This document shows, in pieces, positions 11,687-12,146 of a DNA stretch of 12,146 nucleotides; the first letter of the stretch is position 1, and each line of letters begins with the position of its first letter. Origin of the DNA: an uncultured Nitrososphaera sp. (GTDB lineage Archaea > Thermoproteota > Nitrososphaeria > Nitrososphaerales > Nitrososphaeraceae); contig CAMLKF010000052.1 in NCBI GenBank assembly GCA_946480575.1, positions 1-12,146 of the forward strand, written 5' to 3'. The notes beneath the pieces were generated by a model. It did no database searches. It was not told the origin of the DNA and worked only from the letters and a program-made list of their open reading frames with translations. The translations under genes and the position numbers were made by a program.

Positions 11687-12100
11687 TTGTCCTACTCGTG
11701 GAGCAAGTTTGGCAGGGAAGCAGAATACATTGTCGCCCTCTACCTCCGGTCGGAAGGGTGGAGTGTCAGTCTGTCGCCGGCAAGCAGGGGCCCGGCAGAC
11801 ATCGTTGCGGCTCGAAACGGTGAGCAACAGTGGTTCATTCAGGTCAAGGCAAGCTCGGGCGTGCCTAGGCTAAAAGGCCACGAAGTAAAGAGGCTGCGGG
11901 AGCTGGCGGAGAGCAGAGGCGGCCTTGCAGTCATTTCAACGCTCCAGCCCTTTAACGGTGGTGGCTTTAGCATTGGCAGCTATGCAATAATGTTCTACGA
12001 GCTTGCCAGCTGGAAGAAGCTTGACCCTAGGGCACCGCGGGAGGAGGAAGAAGATGGAGATCGCATCTTTTTGCGATCCGAAGCTCACTTCCCCTTATGA
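11687..12100 (+). CDS. PD-(D/E)XK nuclease-like protein (Holliday-junction-resolvase-like fold)
   Basis: From the TTG start the product is 137 residues; the longer GTG start at 11663 adds eight residues (VIAAPAAH) but falls on the promoter. The core is that of RecB/Hjc-type nucleases: helix KFGREAEYIVALYLRSEGW with an acidic residue, then Asp in GPADIVAARNG (residue 38 of the short form), then QWFIQVKASSG (Gln52-Val-Lys54). This gives E-x24-D-x13-QxK, with Gln in place of the more usual Glu. The last 30 residues are charged and probably disordered. Members include junction resolvases and DNA-repair or restriction nucleases; there is no methylase or helicase next door, so repair or an unknown housekeeping role is more likely than restriction. 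Confidence 0.7.
   Translation: MSYSWSKFGREAEYIVALYLRSEGWSVSLSPASRGPADIVAARNGEQQWFIQVKASSGVPRLKGHEVKRLRELAESRGGLAVISTLQPFNGGGFSIGSYAIMFYELASWKKLDPRAPREEEEDGDRIFLRSEAHFPL
12059..12078 (+). repeat. 7-bp hairpin with TCTTTT loop in the nuclease gene's 3' end
   Basis: GATCGCA and TGCGATC pair perfectly around a 6-base loop, inside the variable C-terminal tail and about 20 bases before the stop. It may be a transcript 3'-end structure or chance. Confidence 0.4.
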
Positions 12101-12146
12101 GGTACTTGAACTCGCTGTCATGCCTCCTGCATAAATATAGAATGAG
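12097..12146 (+). other. right edge: possible gene start or promoter
   Basis: An ATG at 12097 overlaps the nuclease stop as ATGA and opens a frame to the window edge (MRYLNSLSCLLHKYRM). The same bases contain a TATA-like CATAAATATA at 12130-12139, which would instead serve a plus-strand gene just outside the window. A minus-strand frame is also open from the edge to 12027. The 46 bases are too few to decide. Confidence 0.2.

Overview
The window is archaeal chromosomal DNA and most probably comes from an ammonia-oxidising thaumarchaeon (Nitrososphaerota) of the moderately high-GC Nitrososphaera type. Archaeal or archaeal-eukaryotic information genes are present: Nep1, the RNase P protein Rnp4/Rpp21, ribosomal protein S19e and PDCD5. 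TATA-like boxes lie about 25-40 bases ahead of many start codons, so short or absent leaders are likely. Genes are about 50% GC, gaps are AT-rich, and several genes can only start at TTG. The species assignment is inference from protein style and gene content; no database was searched.

Layout. Bases 1-507 hold no convincing intact gene, but contain several perfect palindromes and a doubtful decayed minus-strand frame. Then come a divergent PII-like protein (508-882), a short remnant of what looks like a Nitrososphaeria hypothetical family (892-1035), an aspartate-semialdehyde dehydrogenase/malonyl-CoA reductase family enzyme (1147-2223), an Lrp/AsnC regulator (2302-2766) and the heme-biosynthetic prenyltransferase CtaB (2813-3706). 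Facing CtaB and overlapping its 3' end is the minus-strand pair nep1 plus an unknown upstream gene (3647-4879). Only 5 bases away, the plus-strand information cluster rnp4-rps19e-pdcd5 runs outwards (4885-6037). A roughly 600-base interval follows (6038-6643), holding what looks like a disrupted minus-strand gene.

The second half starts with a zinc-type MDR reductase that has lost the catalytic zinc ligands and resembles crotonyl-CoA reductases (6644-7702). A CitE-like lyase lies 39 bases downstream (7742-8605). Convergent to it is a minus-strand array: a PepF-type M3 peptidase, a BASS-family membrane transporter overlapping it by 14 bases, and a 4-oxalocrotonate tautomerase-like protein (11530 down to 8618). 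At the right edge a PD-(D/E)XK nuclease-like protein runs on the plus strand from a promoter divergent to the peptidase.

How the genes relate. The nep1/rnp4/rps19e/pdcd5 block is a ribosome and tRNA maturation neighbourhood; in yeast Nep1 is functionally tied to loading of Rps19, so its closeness to rps19e is suggestive. The ASD/MCR-family enzyme, the CoA-reductase-like MDR enzyme and the CitE-like lyase all point to CoA-thioester and semialdehyde metabolism, as in the 3-hydroxypropionate/4-hydroxybutyrate cycle, but the sequence does not prove those substrates. I saw no CRISPR array, tRNA, rRNA, intact mobile element or obvious defence island. The best candidates for something unusual are nep1 without a normal start codon, the CCR-like/CitE-like pair, the disrupted gene at 6034-6450, and the PII-like protein with degenerate binding loops.
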